From Pohlia nutans (taxonomy: Eukaryota; Streptophyta; Bryopsida; Bryales; Mniaceae): a stretch of DNA of 64,000 bases. Each line of letters opens with the position of its first letter. The stretch's first letter is position 1. Below the pieces are notes generated by a model. The model did no database searches, had not been told where the DNA came from, and was given only the letters and a program-made list of their open reading frames with translations. This document shows positions 34,610-46,700 of this stretch, piece after piece. Location of the stretch: positions 813,555 to 877,554 of the forward strand of contig CM040092.1 of the NCBI GenBank assembly GCA_022496805.1. Direction: 5' to 3'. The translations under genes were made by a program, and so were the position numbers.

Positions 34610-37111
34610 GTAATCCAATGGTCCAATCTTACTAAGGTTTAATCAACACTTGTTTAATTAAGCTATGCACATATTTATGCAAGTGAATACTATTAATAAT
34701 AATAGTGAATACTATTAATAGTAATTTCAACAGAGAGAGTTTTGAAAAGAAATTACCAAAAATCTCTGGTTTCTCCGTAATAGGGCTGGGCGGTGAAGGG
34801 TTGAGAAGAGACTGAAGATACCCTAGCTCACTTGAGTGGTTTTAAGTCATTTGTTGTGACTTAGTATAGTTAGTGTGAGTGATTTTTTTTTTCAATTTTC
34901 CCAGGTAGCTTGATTTTTTCACGATAGTTGGGTGATACATGGTGTTACCATGATGCTACTTGGATAATACCTAGCCAAAATTAGGCTACTCACCTACACT
35001 TTTCGTAAATATTTAGCCGATGTATTTCAAGTGTAGTAATTGGGGTATGTTAAGGTGAGTTAAAAATCAGTGGTCATGTCTCCCTCCAAATAAATAAATT
35101 GGTGACCAAGCCACATGTGCAAGTACAGGTATCCATTTTTCCAGAGGCAGAGAGGTATCCAGAGTGGTGGTGGAGATGCTGTCCCTGTACTGTACACAGT
35201 TCACACGGGCTGGCAGTGGCCGTGGCCGTGGCAGTGGCAGTGGGCATGATTCAACAGTAAGTACAGACGAAGAACATCCAGTCTTACAAAACCGACTGAT
35301 GCAACAACCCACTCACAGTAGTTATAGTTTCGTCCTCACTGCATGGCCCGGCCCGCCTAGTGTTATATGATCCTGCATTCTTACCTGTTGCTGCCTTGAA
35401 GCCTTGATTGTCTGTTTCCCAATTGCCCAATTGCATACAATCATCTGATTCATTCCATTCCATTCCATTTCATCACTCATCAATCCGGATCGGATCCTCC
35501 TTTCCAATCCCGTACGTACGTTTTATGCACTTCTTGGGGTCCTGTATGTGGAGCCGTTGCTTGCTTGCTTGCTTGGCTCGCACTGCCTGATATATCAGTT
35601 TGGTTTGTGCCATAATATTTGTGGGCCATCCTTACTTACTTTCCTGCAATTGATTCACTCAAAGCGTGCTCCTGTAGGTCGTCGGTCGGTCTGTCGGTCT
35701 CCAAGCTCACTGGTGCATCTGTACGTGTCATATATAGCTCCATCTTGGGTGTCGCTCCTTCTTCTTGGTCTTGACATCGAAACAAACGTAGCGGGCGGGG
35801 CGGGGCGGGGCGGGGCCCGTGTTTGACAGGAACTCGCTCACTCTCACACACTGTATGCAGGGTTTGAATCATGTATTCATTCATGTATGCATGTTTTCGC
35901 AAATGAACTATGTCGTGTCAGTCTGTCAGAAGCAAATGTTTGTAATCGGTTTTTTGGTTGGTCATTGAAGCACGCAATTTGGGTGAAATTGCTTGCTCCT
36001 AGTATTTATTTATTTCACGATTTCCATTACCACATGTTGCCACCTAAATATTATTGGGACTCTTGTACGTTGTTGAGATCGAGTTTGCGCAATTTGTGTA
36101 GAACTTGGAAGTTAGGTTATGGTTTGCTACTTCATGGTTACTACTGCACTTGCCTCAGCTGCATTTTCGCCTCAACTGTTGATATGCGGCTGTGTGCGTT
36201 GCCGAGAAATTAATTTCATTGTTGCTTGTGGACAATTCTGTCAGGCTTGAATTCCATGCTCAAGAACTGTCTGTCCTATGTTTTTTTCTTGAGTTGTGTC
36301 CATGGTCTTGAATTGGGTGGTTTCAGCGATGATATATCATCTCTGGAGCATAATTACATAATAATTATAATCCCTTTGATCATGCAATTAATCTCGATCG
36401 TCTCTCCAGCTGTTCACAAGGTCTTCACATATACGATCAGTGGGCTTCCACATATATACAGTTTGGAACGTCGAAATGACTGCCACATGCTCTGAAAGTG
36501 TGTGTCTGCCTGCCTGCATGACCTTGGTCTGACAACTGAACTTACTTGCTCACATGGTCTGTGGGAGCCCTGTCTAAGAAGAAAGAGCCTGAGTTCACCT
36601 TGATTTGAAACGCTTGAATGTTTGTGCAGATCAGCAACGTGAGTAACGCTTCTGTACGGTCCGTAGTTGATTGAAGATTGTGGGGGGGCGATGTGGCGAT
36701 TAGGGTGCCGGACAAGAGGATTCTGCACCCATTAGTGACCTGTACTGTTTGTTGGAGCGTCTTCTTCCAATTTTAGGGTAAGGATGGCTGGGCCTTCAGG
36801 AATTACTGTACAGCTCTTCCTTTTTTATTCAGTTGACCACCATACTTTCAATTCAATTGCTGTGAGGCACAGGAATGGCGAGGGAGGTTTTAGTGCTAAA
36901 TTTAGACTCGAAGATGGTTGCTGCTGCTGCTGCTGCTGCTTAGGGAATGTATGCCCAGATCTACATATGTCGATCTGCAGCGTTCATTCTCTTCATGAAA
37001 ATTGTCATAATGTGGGGATCGTCGTTGGGATTATTATTAATTTGCAAAGCTTTTTTTGGAGGGTGCGTCTAACCTGGATTCAACCATCATAAAATCATGT
37101 GCAGTAGTAAT
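34610..37111 (+). promoter_or_regulatory. Upstream region of the SHL/EBS-like gene
   Basis: Complexity and GC rise from about 35,100. It includes a GC-box array (GGGGC)n at 35794-35817, a TTGC microsatellite near 35560 and a CTG run near 36910. No other coding exon is recognisable. It probably holds the promoter and 5' UTR of the downstream gene; the transcription start is not visible. A minus frame starting with GTG and reading GCCISRFCKTG at 35312 lacks an ATG. Confidence 0.4.
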
Positions 37112-37217
37112 ATGGCGAAGAAGCGTTCCAAAAGCAGGCTGGAGTCCTACCGCATTGTCAACACTCCGAAAATTATTAGACGTAAGTTTTGCCCAATAAC
37201 CTTTTTAAGCGAGCCTG

Positions 37218-37251
<34 letters not shown>

Positions 37252-40200
37252 TATGTGGACTTCCACAATAGAGGAGGTCGTGCAGTCTGTTCTTGGTGTA
37301 TATCTTACACTGATTCAATTAATGGTACGTAGTAGTTACAGAAACAGTGGAGGGTGGCTTTTAACCCTTAAAGGACCAAGGATTCATGGTTTTATAATGA
37401 CAAATTCAATTGATCGTTTCATGAAAAGTATAATTCAGACGAGACTGAATTTCATATCACTGGAATCAGTGAAGAACAGTGCATATGTTGTCAAAAAACA
37501 AACAAATTTGAACGAAAGGAAGTTCACATAGAACATACTCAAAATTGCTAATAAAAACATTCAGGCTTCTTGGTCCTTTAGGGGTTAATTGGAAACAGAA
37601 CTGTAATTACTACAGGTTTTTTGAATCTGTTCAAATGGGGTAGGGGGACTAGATATTTTCTGTTTGTATCGAAAGCTAAGTAAGCTGTTGGAATTCTGAA
37701 AGTTTAGTCAAACTGGCAGTCAGTTTCTCAAACGGGCAAACGGCTAACTTAGCCATTTCAATCTTTGGAATGCCAGTAGTCAGCTCAACAATTCGTAACT
37801 GCGGAAGACAAACTTGAACCTTGCAAAGCCAACTGTTTGGCCTAGCAGGACGACTGTTATGGTTACTGCCAAGGATCTTTAGCATCTCAATATCTTGATG
37901 TTGTTTGAATGTATCTGAATGTATATAGCGTTAGCATCCATAACATATATAATCTTGTTGCTACCTCCATTTCCATAACATATAAGGAGTTGAAATAAAT
38001 CATTTAGAAAACTTCAAAATGTACACGGTACGGTCCATAGAAAATGTAATCAGACCTTCCATTTTTTAACGATAGAACTATGATTTGATAGTGGACTACG
38101 TTCTATTTCTAGCTTGGGCGCGCACTTACGGGTTACAAAGGTTTTATTTTGTGAGTCCTTAGCACCTGTGAAAGGAAAACAAGGCGGCAATTGTCTATGT
38201 TGGTTGTTGCTCCCGTCACTGACATCAACAACTTGACCCCCTTGTTTACTTTCACAGGGCTGCTGCCTGCGGAACAGATCTGTTCAAAGGAAACACAACT
38301 TGAGGTAACTAAATCAGCAAGATTGTTAACCCCCTGAAGGACCCAGATTGGGTCTCAGATGTCTTTAGAGTAGGTCACGTGGTGACTTTTATTGGTCCAA
38401 TTTTATTTATTTATTTATTTTGTGACCATGCTCTGCATGGATTCTAGTGATATAAAATTTGGCCCCAGGTGAATTATGATGCTTTTGGTCCTGGAGGGGT
38501 TTAAAGGTCCCCTTATGGAGTAGTAGTATATATTGCTATAGGCACTCTATCTAAGTTTTTGGCAATTAGTCGACATAAAAGCTCCCTGTGTGCAGTCAGT
38601 AAGTTATGCTTTGGACACAATACTGATGGGTGCCATATCGAGAGGTATTTGAGTCCAGATGAGATTTGTCATTGTGGTAGATACATAGTCTCAATGCAGC
38701 CTCTTCTTGCCATTGTGTCAAGATACCATTGGAGGGATTAGAACTGATAATTCTAGACAGCATTGACTTCTTAGCAGGTAGCATTAACTTCTCACCATGA
38801 AGCAAGCCTGACTCACTGTTTAGACTTACATCAATGCTCAACTTCACTTTTTCTTTGCTTTTTTATTCAACTACCACATTGATCTTGAGATTCAATGGCT
38901 CAAAGAACTTGCATTGAGATTATGACTGGTAATTCAAAAGCAGGCAAGACTATGGGAGACAACTGCATAGTCTGACCTGCGGTTATACTCCATAGTCTTG
39001 CCTTTTGCCTGCTTTTGAATTACCTAGTCCATTACAGTTGGGCATAATATAATTCATCTGTGGTATTTAATTAATAATGATCTCTACTGACAGTGGCCGT
39101 ATTTATTTATTTGTTTATTGATTGATTGATTGATTGGTTTGTTTGACTGCATATGTGATATGCAGCTGGTGATACGGTGACTCTGCGGCCACCAGATCCC
39201 AGCACACCGCCATATGTGGCCAGAATAGAACACATCGAACTGGACACTGCAGAGAAAATAACACTGAAAGTGCGCTGGTACTACCGGCCGGAAGAATCAG
39301 CTGGCGGGCGGCGGCAATTTCATGGCTCCAAGGAACTGTTCCTTTCAGACCACTACGACGTGTGCAGCCCCGAGGCCGTGGAGAACAAGTGTACCATCCA
39401 CTCTTTTAAAGATTACACACGCCTGGAGGACGTCGGAGCAGATGATTACTTCTGTCGATTCGACTACAATGCCAGTGCCGGAACATTTTCACCAGATCGT
39501 GTTGCTGTGTAAGACTCCTGTATCATCTTAACTTGCTTGGAATCCTCTATTGTTTAATTCTATTTCTACTGACAGCTAGAGCAATGCACGGTAACCTAAT
39601 CCTGAAGGTACATGACATTCATTCTTATGTCTGTCCCCTAAAGGACCAAGAAGCCCAAATTGGGCCTCATGTTTTTTTGTTGCAATTTTGAGTAGGTCCT
39701 ATATATGTGGACTTCGGGTTAAGCTTTTGCTAGTGCCACCACTGTCAAGGCACCGATTACATGAAAATCATGGAGTATATGACTGTAAATTATACTGACT
39801 ACCACTGCACTACGCCAGTGTGCCGAGAATGATATATAGCTCATTGATGCATTTTTCAGGTATTGCAAGTGTGAGATGCCCTACAATCCAGATGATTTGA
39901 TGGTTCAATGCGAGAACTGCAAAGATTGGTAATGATGTTAAAGTTTTTTTTTAAGTTGGCACCTGAAATATTCACTGTATCTTTGCCGCTCTGACTGTTA
40001 ATATGCAGTATAAACTGGTGGCGCTAACAATTAAATACTTGAATAAAAGGAAAACTATGTGCCATCGGTTGAGATGTAATTGTTCTGTACACAAGTTTAA
40101 AGAATGAATTCCTCCAATTGCACCATATATTTTGGCTCACTGGGAGATTTAATTGGTGGTTCCAACTGCTTCTCAACAGGTTCCACCCGCATTGTGTGAA

Positions 40201-40264
40201 GTTGACTTCAGAGGACATTAAAAACGTGAAAAACTTCACTTGCCCTGACTGCATCAATAACTGA
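37112..40264 (+). CDS. SHL: BAH-PHD histone reader, SHORT LIFE / EARLY BOLTING IN SHORT DAYS-like
   Basis: Four exons: 37112-37181, 39166-39508, 39860-39928, 40180-40264. All introns are GT-AG with consistent phase and the product is 188 residues. A basic N-terminus (MAKKRSKSRLESYRIV) leads into a BAH domain (about 22-137) with VRWYYRPEE at 59-67, then a C4HC3 PHD finger. The zinc ligands are Cys140, Cys142, Cys155, Cys158, His163, Cys166, Cys182 and Cys185. In Arabidopsis the BAH of EBS/SHL binds H3K27me3 and the PHD binds methylated H3K4, linking floral-gene repression to chromatin state; a nuclear reader role here is inferred from family. The protein stops three residues after the last Cys, about 40 shorter than the Arabidopsis proteins, so the C-terminal tail is absent or lies in an unseen exon. 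An in-frame ATG at 37097 would add five residues; 37112 fits the family. SHL versus EBS cannot be decided. Confidence 0.93.
37365..37584. mobile_element. TTAA element in SHL intron 1
   Basis: TTAA lies at 37361-37364 and 37585-37588. The ends are CCCTTAAAGGACCAAG and, reversed, CCCCTAAAGGACCAAG. It is 220 bp. It is a compact member of the GGACC type. Confidence 0.87.
38330..38500. mobile_element. TTAA element in SHL intron 1 (second)
   Basis: TTAA lies at 38326-38329 and 38501-38504. The ends are CCCCCTGAAGGACCCAG and, reversed, ACCCCTCCAGGACCAAAAG. It is 171 bp and includes a (TTTA)n run. Confidence 0.75.
38938..39024. repeat. Imperfect hairpin near the SHL exon 2 acceptor
   Basis: GGTAATTCAAAAGCAGGCAA at the left pairs with its complement at the right end. 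The right arm carries a seven-base insertion (CTTTTGC-like). The inner stem GACTATGG/CCATAGTC continues the pairing. It ends about 140 bases before the exon 2 acceptor. Confidence 0.8.
39635..39710. mobile_element. Left-end fragment of a GGACC-type element in SHL intron 2
   Basis: CCCCTAAAGGACCAAGAAGC is preceded by CTGT rather than TTAA. The following GGGCCTCATG and GAGTAGGTCC motifs resemble 38340-38380. No right end is found. Confidence 0.5.
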
Positions 40265-40803
40265 AGTGAATTCTTCCGTTATCTGACCTCACTGTCGACA
40301 TCTTAATGGCTAGCAGGGAAGCAGTCAGATTCTCATGGTGGAAATATTTCATTGTATGAGTGGGAAGAGTCCTTGAGCAACCAGGTTCTTTCTGTATGGC
40401 GTGGTCTTTTGAATAATTCATCATCAGCCTTTCCAAGCTTACAAAAATATCTTTCCTGTTTAGCTAGATTACCGACTTCCAAGTCACAAGTGCGTGATAT
40501 TTTATTTTTTTCGGTTCTGATGGAATGTCTACTTTTGGAAAGTTTGAACTGGAACTGCAAAAAATGTACACGCACCAATAATTCTCTGAAAAGATAAAAT
40601 AAAATAAAAAGAAATCATTGGGTACAGGTGATCGTTGTGGTATACGGGTATGATTACACCAACGTAATTGAATACAGTTTTGTACTTGAGTTTTCAAAAA
40701 GTATTTGAGTACATTATTGTATTATAGTACACGAGAGATTATATGAGCAAACATGCAGTGATCATATATATGGAGTCCAAGGGATGTTTATGGTTGGTGT
40801 ACC
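40265..40803 (+). other. SHL 3' UTR and downstream
   Basis: It contains A-rich AATAAAA motifs near 40600 that could be polyadenylation signals. There is no further coding exon: no frame here continues the PHD protein through a plausible splice. Confidence 0.4.
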
Positions 40804-40806
40804 TTA

Positions 40807-41155
40807 GAGCATCCTCAATCCAAAGCATAAAGAGGGGCAATACCATCATAGTAGTGCTAGAACTTTAGTAGTTGCGTCACAACACATTGGGCCTTTTCTC
40901 ACGGTTGATTTTTATTATTTGTTGATCCCTTCAAGGCACACGACAATCAAAGTCCAAGTCATCTTTGGAGCATGAACATTTTAAGTCAATGGTGGTGCCA
41001 TGGGAACCAATCTAATGCACTATTAAAGCAAATAGCGTGCTTGATGCTGCTCCTCCTTACCCAGCAAAATTGAGGGACTAAAATTATCCATGGCACATGG
41101 GCTTTAGTTTAATGTACCTGAATACCGAGAAGGTGAGAATGCATTGAGGATGCTC
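40807..41155. mobile_element. GAGCATC-ended MITE (PIF/Harbinger-like)
   Basis: The left GAGCATCCTCAATCC and the reversed right GAGCATCCTCAATGC pair. The flanks TTA and GTA are an imperfect duplication. It is 349 bp. Confidence 0.7.
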
Positions 41156-41159
41156 GTAA

Positions 41160-41462
41160 GAGCATTCCCACCCATGCACGTTAGGACTAACTGGCTGAAA
41201 TTATTCATCTACATTTGAAGAGCCCTTGCACTCACACTCCCCCACCCTTGCACGCCCCTCATATATCAAAAGTGCGCATCAAATAGTCAATGGACCAATC
41301 ACAAGTAGAATGTGAGTATATAGTCAACTAAATAGTGATTTGAAGGCCCAATTTCAAACACGCTAGGATTGAGAGTCAAGAGGTATTTTTGAAGGGCCCT
41401 TGGCACTATTCATCTACTTCTTGAGTGTGAGAGACTCTGGGAGGGCATGGGTGGCCATGCTC
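41160..41462. mobile_element. GAGCAT-ended MITE (PIF/Harbinger-like)
   Basis: TAA lies at 41157-41159 and 41463-41465. The ends are GAGCATTCCCACCCATGC and, reversed, GAGCATGGCCACCCATGC. It is 303 bp, non-coding, and directly adjacent to the previous MITE. Confidence 0.82.
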
Positions 41463-42018
41463 TAATCACTTTTGCTGGGATGTTCTTGCAATGGGGTCAC
41501 AACAAAATAATACAAATTCTCCAAATCTCATGTCTCCAAATGCCACCGAGTAAATGCCCCTGAGCTCTATTATGTAGTACTCTATTCAAAACAGTTTGAA
41601 AATGTATGTTTTACTGCAACAACTTTGCAATACAATGATACTAGTAACAGTTTTTAACAAATATGGGTTCTGCATGGTTTTAAGTGTTTGGTGTTGGAAA
41701 TATGTCACATGCATTCCTGCACATGACATCAAGACACATGTGAAACTTGGTGTTGGCTTTGGTCTCCCGAATAATGACCACCACCTAGCTTCTCAACAAA
41801 TCTAATATCCACAACATGCTACAATCCTTCTCAATACAAAGCCCATTGTTCACAGCTTCAATTTTGGGTACAATTAATTTAGTGCAGCATACAGAAGAAA
41901 GAAAAATTATAGTTCTAGCAGCACTTTTCAATTTTCTACTTCTTTTCCCAAACTTCAATGTAAATTTAAATGTCCACTACACAGACTGAAGTAACTTAGG
42001 TAGAAGCAATAAGGTTAA

Positions 42019-42819
42019 CCCCTAAGCGTCCCTAGCTTTTTGGACTTAAAAACATCATTACTTTTGATGTGATATAGGTCTAAATATAAGTGAGGTATAG
42101 AAATTTCAACCATACAATCTTGTAGTATACATGTTGTAGATGATGTGGATCAAATTTGGAGTCATTTGGCCACATAAATTGTAAGATCATAATGTTTTAG
42201 TGTTAAAAAAGGATGCTAAAATTTTCCTAACACATTAGAGGTGAAATTTGTTTTCAAAACTACTCAAATGAAAATACTTTAAACTATAAAGTGGTTCAAA
42301 ATCATCATATAAACATATTGGTACCAAAAAAACTCATGAAAAAAATTGATGTGCCATAAAATGAACTTGCAATGTCAAAAAGTAGCTCGAAAAGTGACCC
42401 ATTTGACCCAAAAAGCAAAAAGTGTCCAAAATAGACCTGTGCACTAAAATGACTCCCAAACATTCAGAGCAACATGGATTGACATGAAAATTTTATCATG
42501 ATAACTAAACTTCAAGGGAAATCTAACTTGACAATGTTTATTGAAAATGGACATTGGATATAAGAGATACAAGCCCCTAAAGTTGCAGCCATCAAAATGC
42601 ACAAAAATTGTTGAAAAAAAGACCCCTTCTTTCAAATGATTCCCAATAATTCAATACATCACGAATTGATCTGAAATTTTTACAACTCAAACTAGACATC
42701 ATAAGGGGGGGTTTTCAAATTTTTCATTGAAATGGAACATTCTATGCAAAAGTTACAACTCTTCAAAGTGAAAGTAACTCAAAAAACGTTCAAAATATGA
42801 ACGCCGGGATGGTTAGGGG
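42019..42819. mobile_element. TTAA element, AAGCGTCCC type
   Basis: TTAA lies at 42015-42018 and 42820-42823. The ends are CCCCTAAGCGTCCC and, reversed, CCCCTAACCATCCCGGCG. It is 801 bp and non-coding. A partial copy lies at 10685-10868. Confidence 0.85.
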
Positions 42820-43171
42820 TTAAACATCAGTAATAGAAGGGGTGGTGTTCAAGGTCATTATTGACACCAAGTAATAGTGCCAGTGCATGGTGCCCAAAAT
42901 TTCCATTATTTGATTGTACTTATTTTGGAAAATCATTTTTAAGATCTCACTTTTTGAACTAAGAACAAAACTTGACATAAACCACTTATTTTATTTAAAA
43001 AAGAAATCACAATATCTTATTATAAAGATCCATACTTTAGAAATGATAGTCAACCAGCACAAGAACCAAGAGAAATTTTGATGGATGAAAAACATCACTG
43101 TACATGGTAAAGGGACGCATCACAAATCATTCAACGTCTAGAATATGAATTAATGCCAATTGTGGCCTTAA

Positions 43172-43786
43172 CCCTTTAACGTTTTTGGTACTGTAGCTGG
43201 GTTCACTGGTTTTCACTGGGTTTTTCCACTATAATTGATACTGCTAGAAATAGAATGGATTAAATTAAAAAGTAACCGTACAATTGTATTATCAACTGGA
43301 GTGCAGACATTTTGCAAAAATTAGAGAATCATCTGATGGTGGGATTGGAAGATCATAGTATGTCTTTGAACCGTACAATGCACAGTCAAAAATGAGATTT
43401 TGGAGAATGTGTGACTTCAAAGTTAAATAGAACTTGGGTAAAATTTTCTAAAATGAAAGTAAGGATGTTCAGCAATGACCTATGTCAACCCCTTTCGGTT
43501 GCAATCTTTTATGTGAAAAACGGACTCACACATAATTATTGTGAATTTTACAAGTGAGAGTGACTTATCCATGTACGGTTTAGGACAAAAATTTATACGT
43601 TAAAATATCAAAGGAGTTGGTACATGGATCAAGATTGGAATACATATACTAATGGAACATGAACAAGAGAACACAATCCAAAAAAATAAAATAAGACAAC
43701 AAACTTCCAAACACAAGAAATACCACATAGTACATGTGTTGTATTTGTAAGTATTTACTGTATTTTCAAGTATTTATAGTATTTTC
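43172..43786. mobile_element. TTAA element, CCCTTTAACG family, truncated
   Basis: TTAA at 43168-43171 is followed by CCCTTTAACGTTTTTGG. About 610 bp matches 55433-56233 in reverse. Similarity stops at ATTTATAGTATTTTC (43786), exactly where the GC-rich domain begins. Confidence 0.82.
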
Positions 43787-46700
43787 ACAATGTGGTCACT
43801 GGAGTGTCAAACCTCGTTTTCTCAAAAGCGGCCAGTTAGGGTTTCTAGGGCAACTAGGAGTAGTCTTACCGCCATAAATAGGAAAAGTAATGGCCATAAC
43901 GGCCCAGTTATTTATTTGGAGAGAGAGTGGCGCTCGTGCGCACCCTAGAGGAATTACTACAGGACTAGATAGGCTCCGGGTTCCGGTCGGAAACCAGATG
44001 GGAGACCGGATAGTCGGGGACGGGTCTCTGACGGACCCGGCCACGATCCGAGCATTGAAATGGGCCGCTTTAAATTGGGCAACTCACTGTTCATTTGCCC
44101 TCCACTCTCCCAGTCCTCCGCGCCAGCAGAATTTCGTGCTTCCGGATAGCAGTAGAGTTGATAGTGTGAGACCGGAGTTAGAGCAGAAAGAGCGCCAGAA
44201 ACTTAGGCGCAGTTCGCGGAAGAGAAGGAGAGTGCGTCCGGAGTCTGTAGAAATGGCACGGAGAGGAGAAAGTTCTGCAGGAAACAGAATCACGGAGAAG
44301 AAGGTGGTTCCGGTAGTGCCACAGCATCCGGGCGATTTTGAGATGCTGCGCAGGGACCTCGCGACCATGAAATGCGAGGAGCTCCTTTACCGAAACTAGG
44401 ACATCTAGGATACCGGAATATTGGCAGAGGTGGTGGGAAAGGCAGTACCACCAGTTTTCCGGGAGAGCTACATCCGGGGGAAGCGCACACATTGGACCCG
44501 GGAGCACTGGAGCAGGACATACAACCTTTCGGACATCGAGTACGGACTCGAGTCAGGACAGAAGGGAGACTCGAATTGGATGAAGGAGCGGTTCTCCCAG
44601 CTTTCGGAGAAGGACGGATTCCGGGTGGAGCATTGCCGGATGCCCCGGGAGAAGCGGCTACTTCAATTCCTGGTGCCCATCCTCAGTCCGGATAAGCCCA
44701 CCACCGTCACGATCAAATTGGCGAAGGGCATCTACTCCGCGCTACATTATAACAAGACGATCAGGTGGGGGATTGTGATACAGGAAATCGTAAACCGGGA
44801 GGCTATGAAGATCGGAGGATCAAAAGGTTGTCCCATTGCCGCCTTCCTTTACCACTTGTATGCCAAGCACGGATGCCTCACGGATGGGGAGAAGGCGAAA
44901 TTGGAAACACAATCCTTGCCTGCAGCAGACCGGAGCCCAGTCTAAGCGCGCAAGCTCCGTCCGGAAGCAAGGAGGCAACCGGAGAGGAGAGCAAGAGAGG
45001 AGGAAGAAGACGAAGGCGCTCAGGGCGACCGGAGCGAACCGAGCATACCCCGACCACTCAACGTCAGAGAGCCTCAACCGGAAGAGCGCCGGAAGAAACG
45101 AGAGGAACCGGGAGATGCCAACCCGCGACCTGAAGAGCTCCGGAAGAGAAGGGAAGACCCGGAAGGAAGACAACTGGGAGGCACAAGTCCACAGATGGAG
45201 GAGAGACGGAAGAAGAGAATGGATCCGGCAGGGGATATGCAACTGGAAGGGGAGGGTCCCTCAATGCGCACCCGGGGACAGCAGCATCAGAAGCGGAAGC
45301 GGGTCATCCGGAGTGATGGAAGGGAGGACTCGGACATCCAAGAGGTTTCTCCTCCCCGGGAGGATGCTTCACCTCCCCGGAAGAAGACCCAGACCCGGAT
45401 GAAGACGACTCCAGTGGACGGTCGAGGTACCCGTCCCACCGGAGAACCCGGTCCAAGCAACCGCAGGACAGATGCACAGGAAAAAGGGAAGCAGAAAATG
45501 GGGACAGGACCGGAAGCAGAAGAGGAAAATTTTGAAGAGCGGGACCGGGAGGACGAGCCAGACCGGAGAGAGGAGCCCACCCCTACAGCAGAGCCAAATC
45601 GGGAGGCACAACAGGACGTACCGATCCTCGCGAGATCGGACGTCATGCTCATGCCAATCCGGGCAGCCTTGGACATGGTGGAGGGGCAGTACACCCCACT
45701 TTACAACGCAGTAAGGGGAATTGGGAATGTCCTCAGGAGCACGGACGTGAAGGAGTTTCTGGAAATGGTCAAGCAGATCCGGCGGGAGGGGAACCGGATT
45801 CGCAAGGAGTCCACCGGTACGGTCCAGCTCATGCGGGAGCAGAAGAAGGAGCTGAGACAGGCGAAGAGGACTATCCGGAGTATGGAGCAACAGGACCGAA
45901 CCTGCTTCGAGTCGGTGTCCCGGTTGTTCCGACCGGATGGGGAGGTACAGACCAAGGCGAGGCTGTACGACAAAATGATGAGCGATTCCGAGGAGGAAGG
46001 GGCAGTACGGGTGAAGAGCATCGTGAAGAAGTATGCTGCCCAAGTGGAAGAGGCGCTCGTGGGATTTCGGGCACTGGTGGCAGAGGTGCTCGCAAGGTGC
46101 CCACCCGTACCTGAACCGGAAGTGGGGGAGACCAGCAACATGGGTGGGAGAGTTCCCTTGTCTGGAAGTGAGCTGCATGAGAACTTCCGGTTATCAGACG
46201 AGGCGCCCCAAGCAGGAGATTTGGACCGGTTGCTGGGAGTGAGAAGCTCCACCCCAGAATAGACCTCCCGGATGGTGGAGAATATGGAGCCGGTTCAGGC
46301 AGCCGAGCCAGGAGAAGCAAGTCTGGCTGGGTTCCTGAATCCAGAAGAGGAGATGGCGGAGACGGGTGCCCAACATGGTGAGGAAGGGAGGCCAGAGGGT
46401 GGGCCAGGAGGCAACCCGGGCGGTCAACCGGACGGTACGTAAAAGTGCGAACCAGTAGGCGAACAGCAAGGGGAACGCGGCGAGCGAGAGAGCGGACCGG
46501 TGGTTCCGGATCAGGTGCAATAGCAGGAGGACCAGCAAAGAGCGGAAAGGAAAGACCGGTGGCGTAGCGGCTCGGAAGGTTAGCCGAGTAGTTAGGTTCC
46601 GGGTTTGGTGGATCCGGCCTTGTGGGCCCTTGTTGAGTAGGGTAGGATTCCTTTTGGGAGTTAGGTTTTTAGGATTCCAATGTTAGTTGCAGTGTAGGAA

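Noticed and set aside
35067..35312. Minus frame starting GCCISRFCKTG, like a myristoylated/palmitoylated N-terminus
   Set aside because: The first codon is GTG, not ATG, so no initiator Met-Gly exists, and the rest is low-complexity Pro/Arg from a GC repeat.
37097..37531. 144-codon frame at SHL exon 1 as a complete gene
   Set aside because: It reads through the GTAAGT donor at 37182 into a microsatellite and a TTAA element.
44820..46320. Long minus-strand frames (up to 269 codons) in the GC-rich domain
   Set aside because: They are shadows of the plus-strand gag-like frame: GC-rich codon bias removes stops on the opposite strand.
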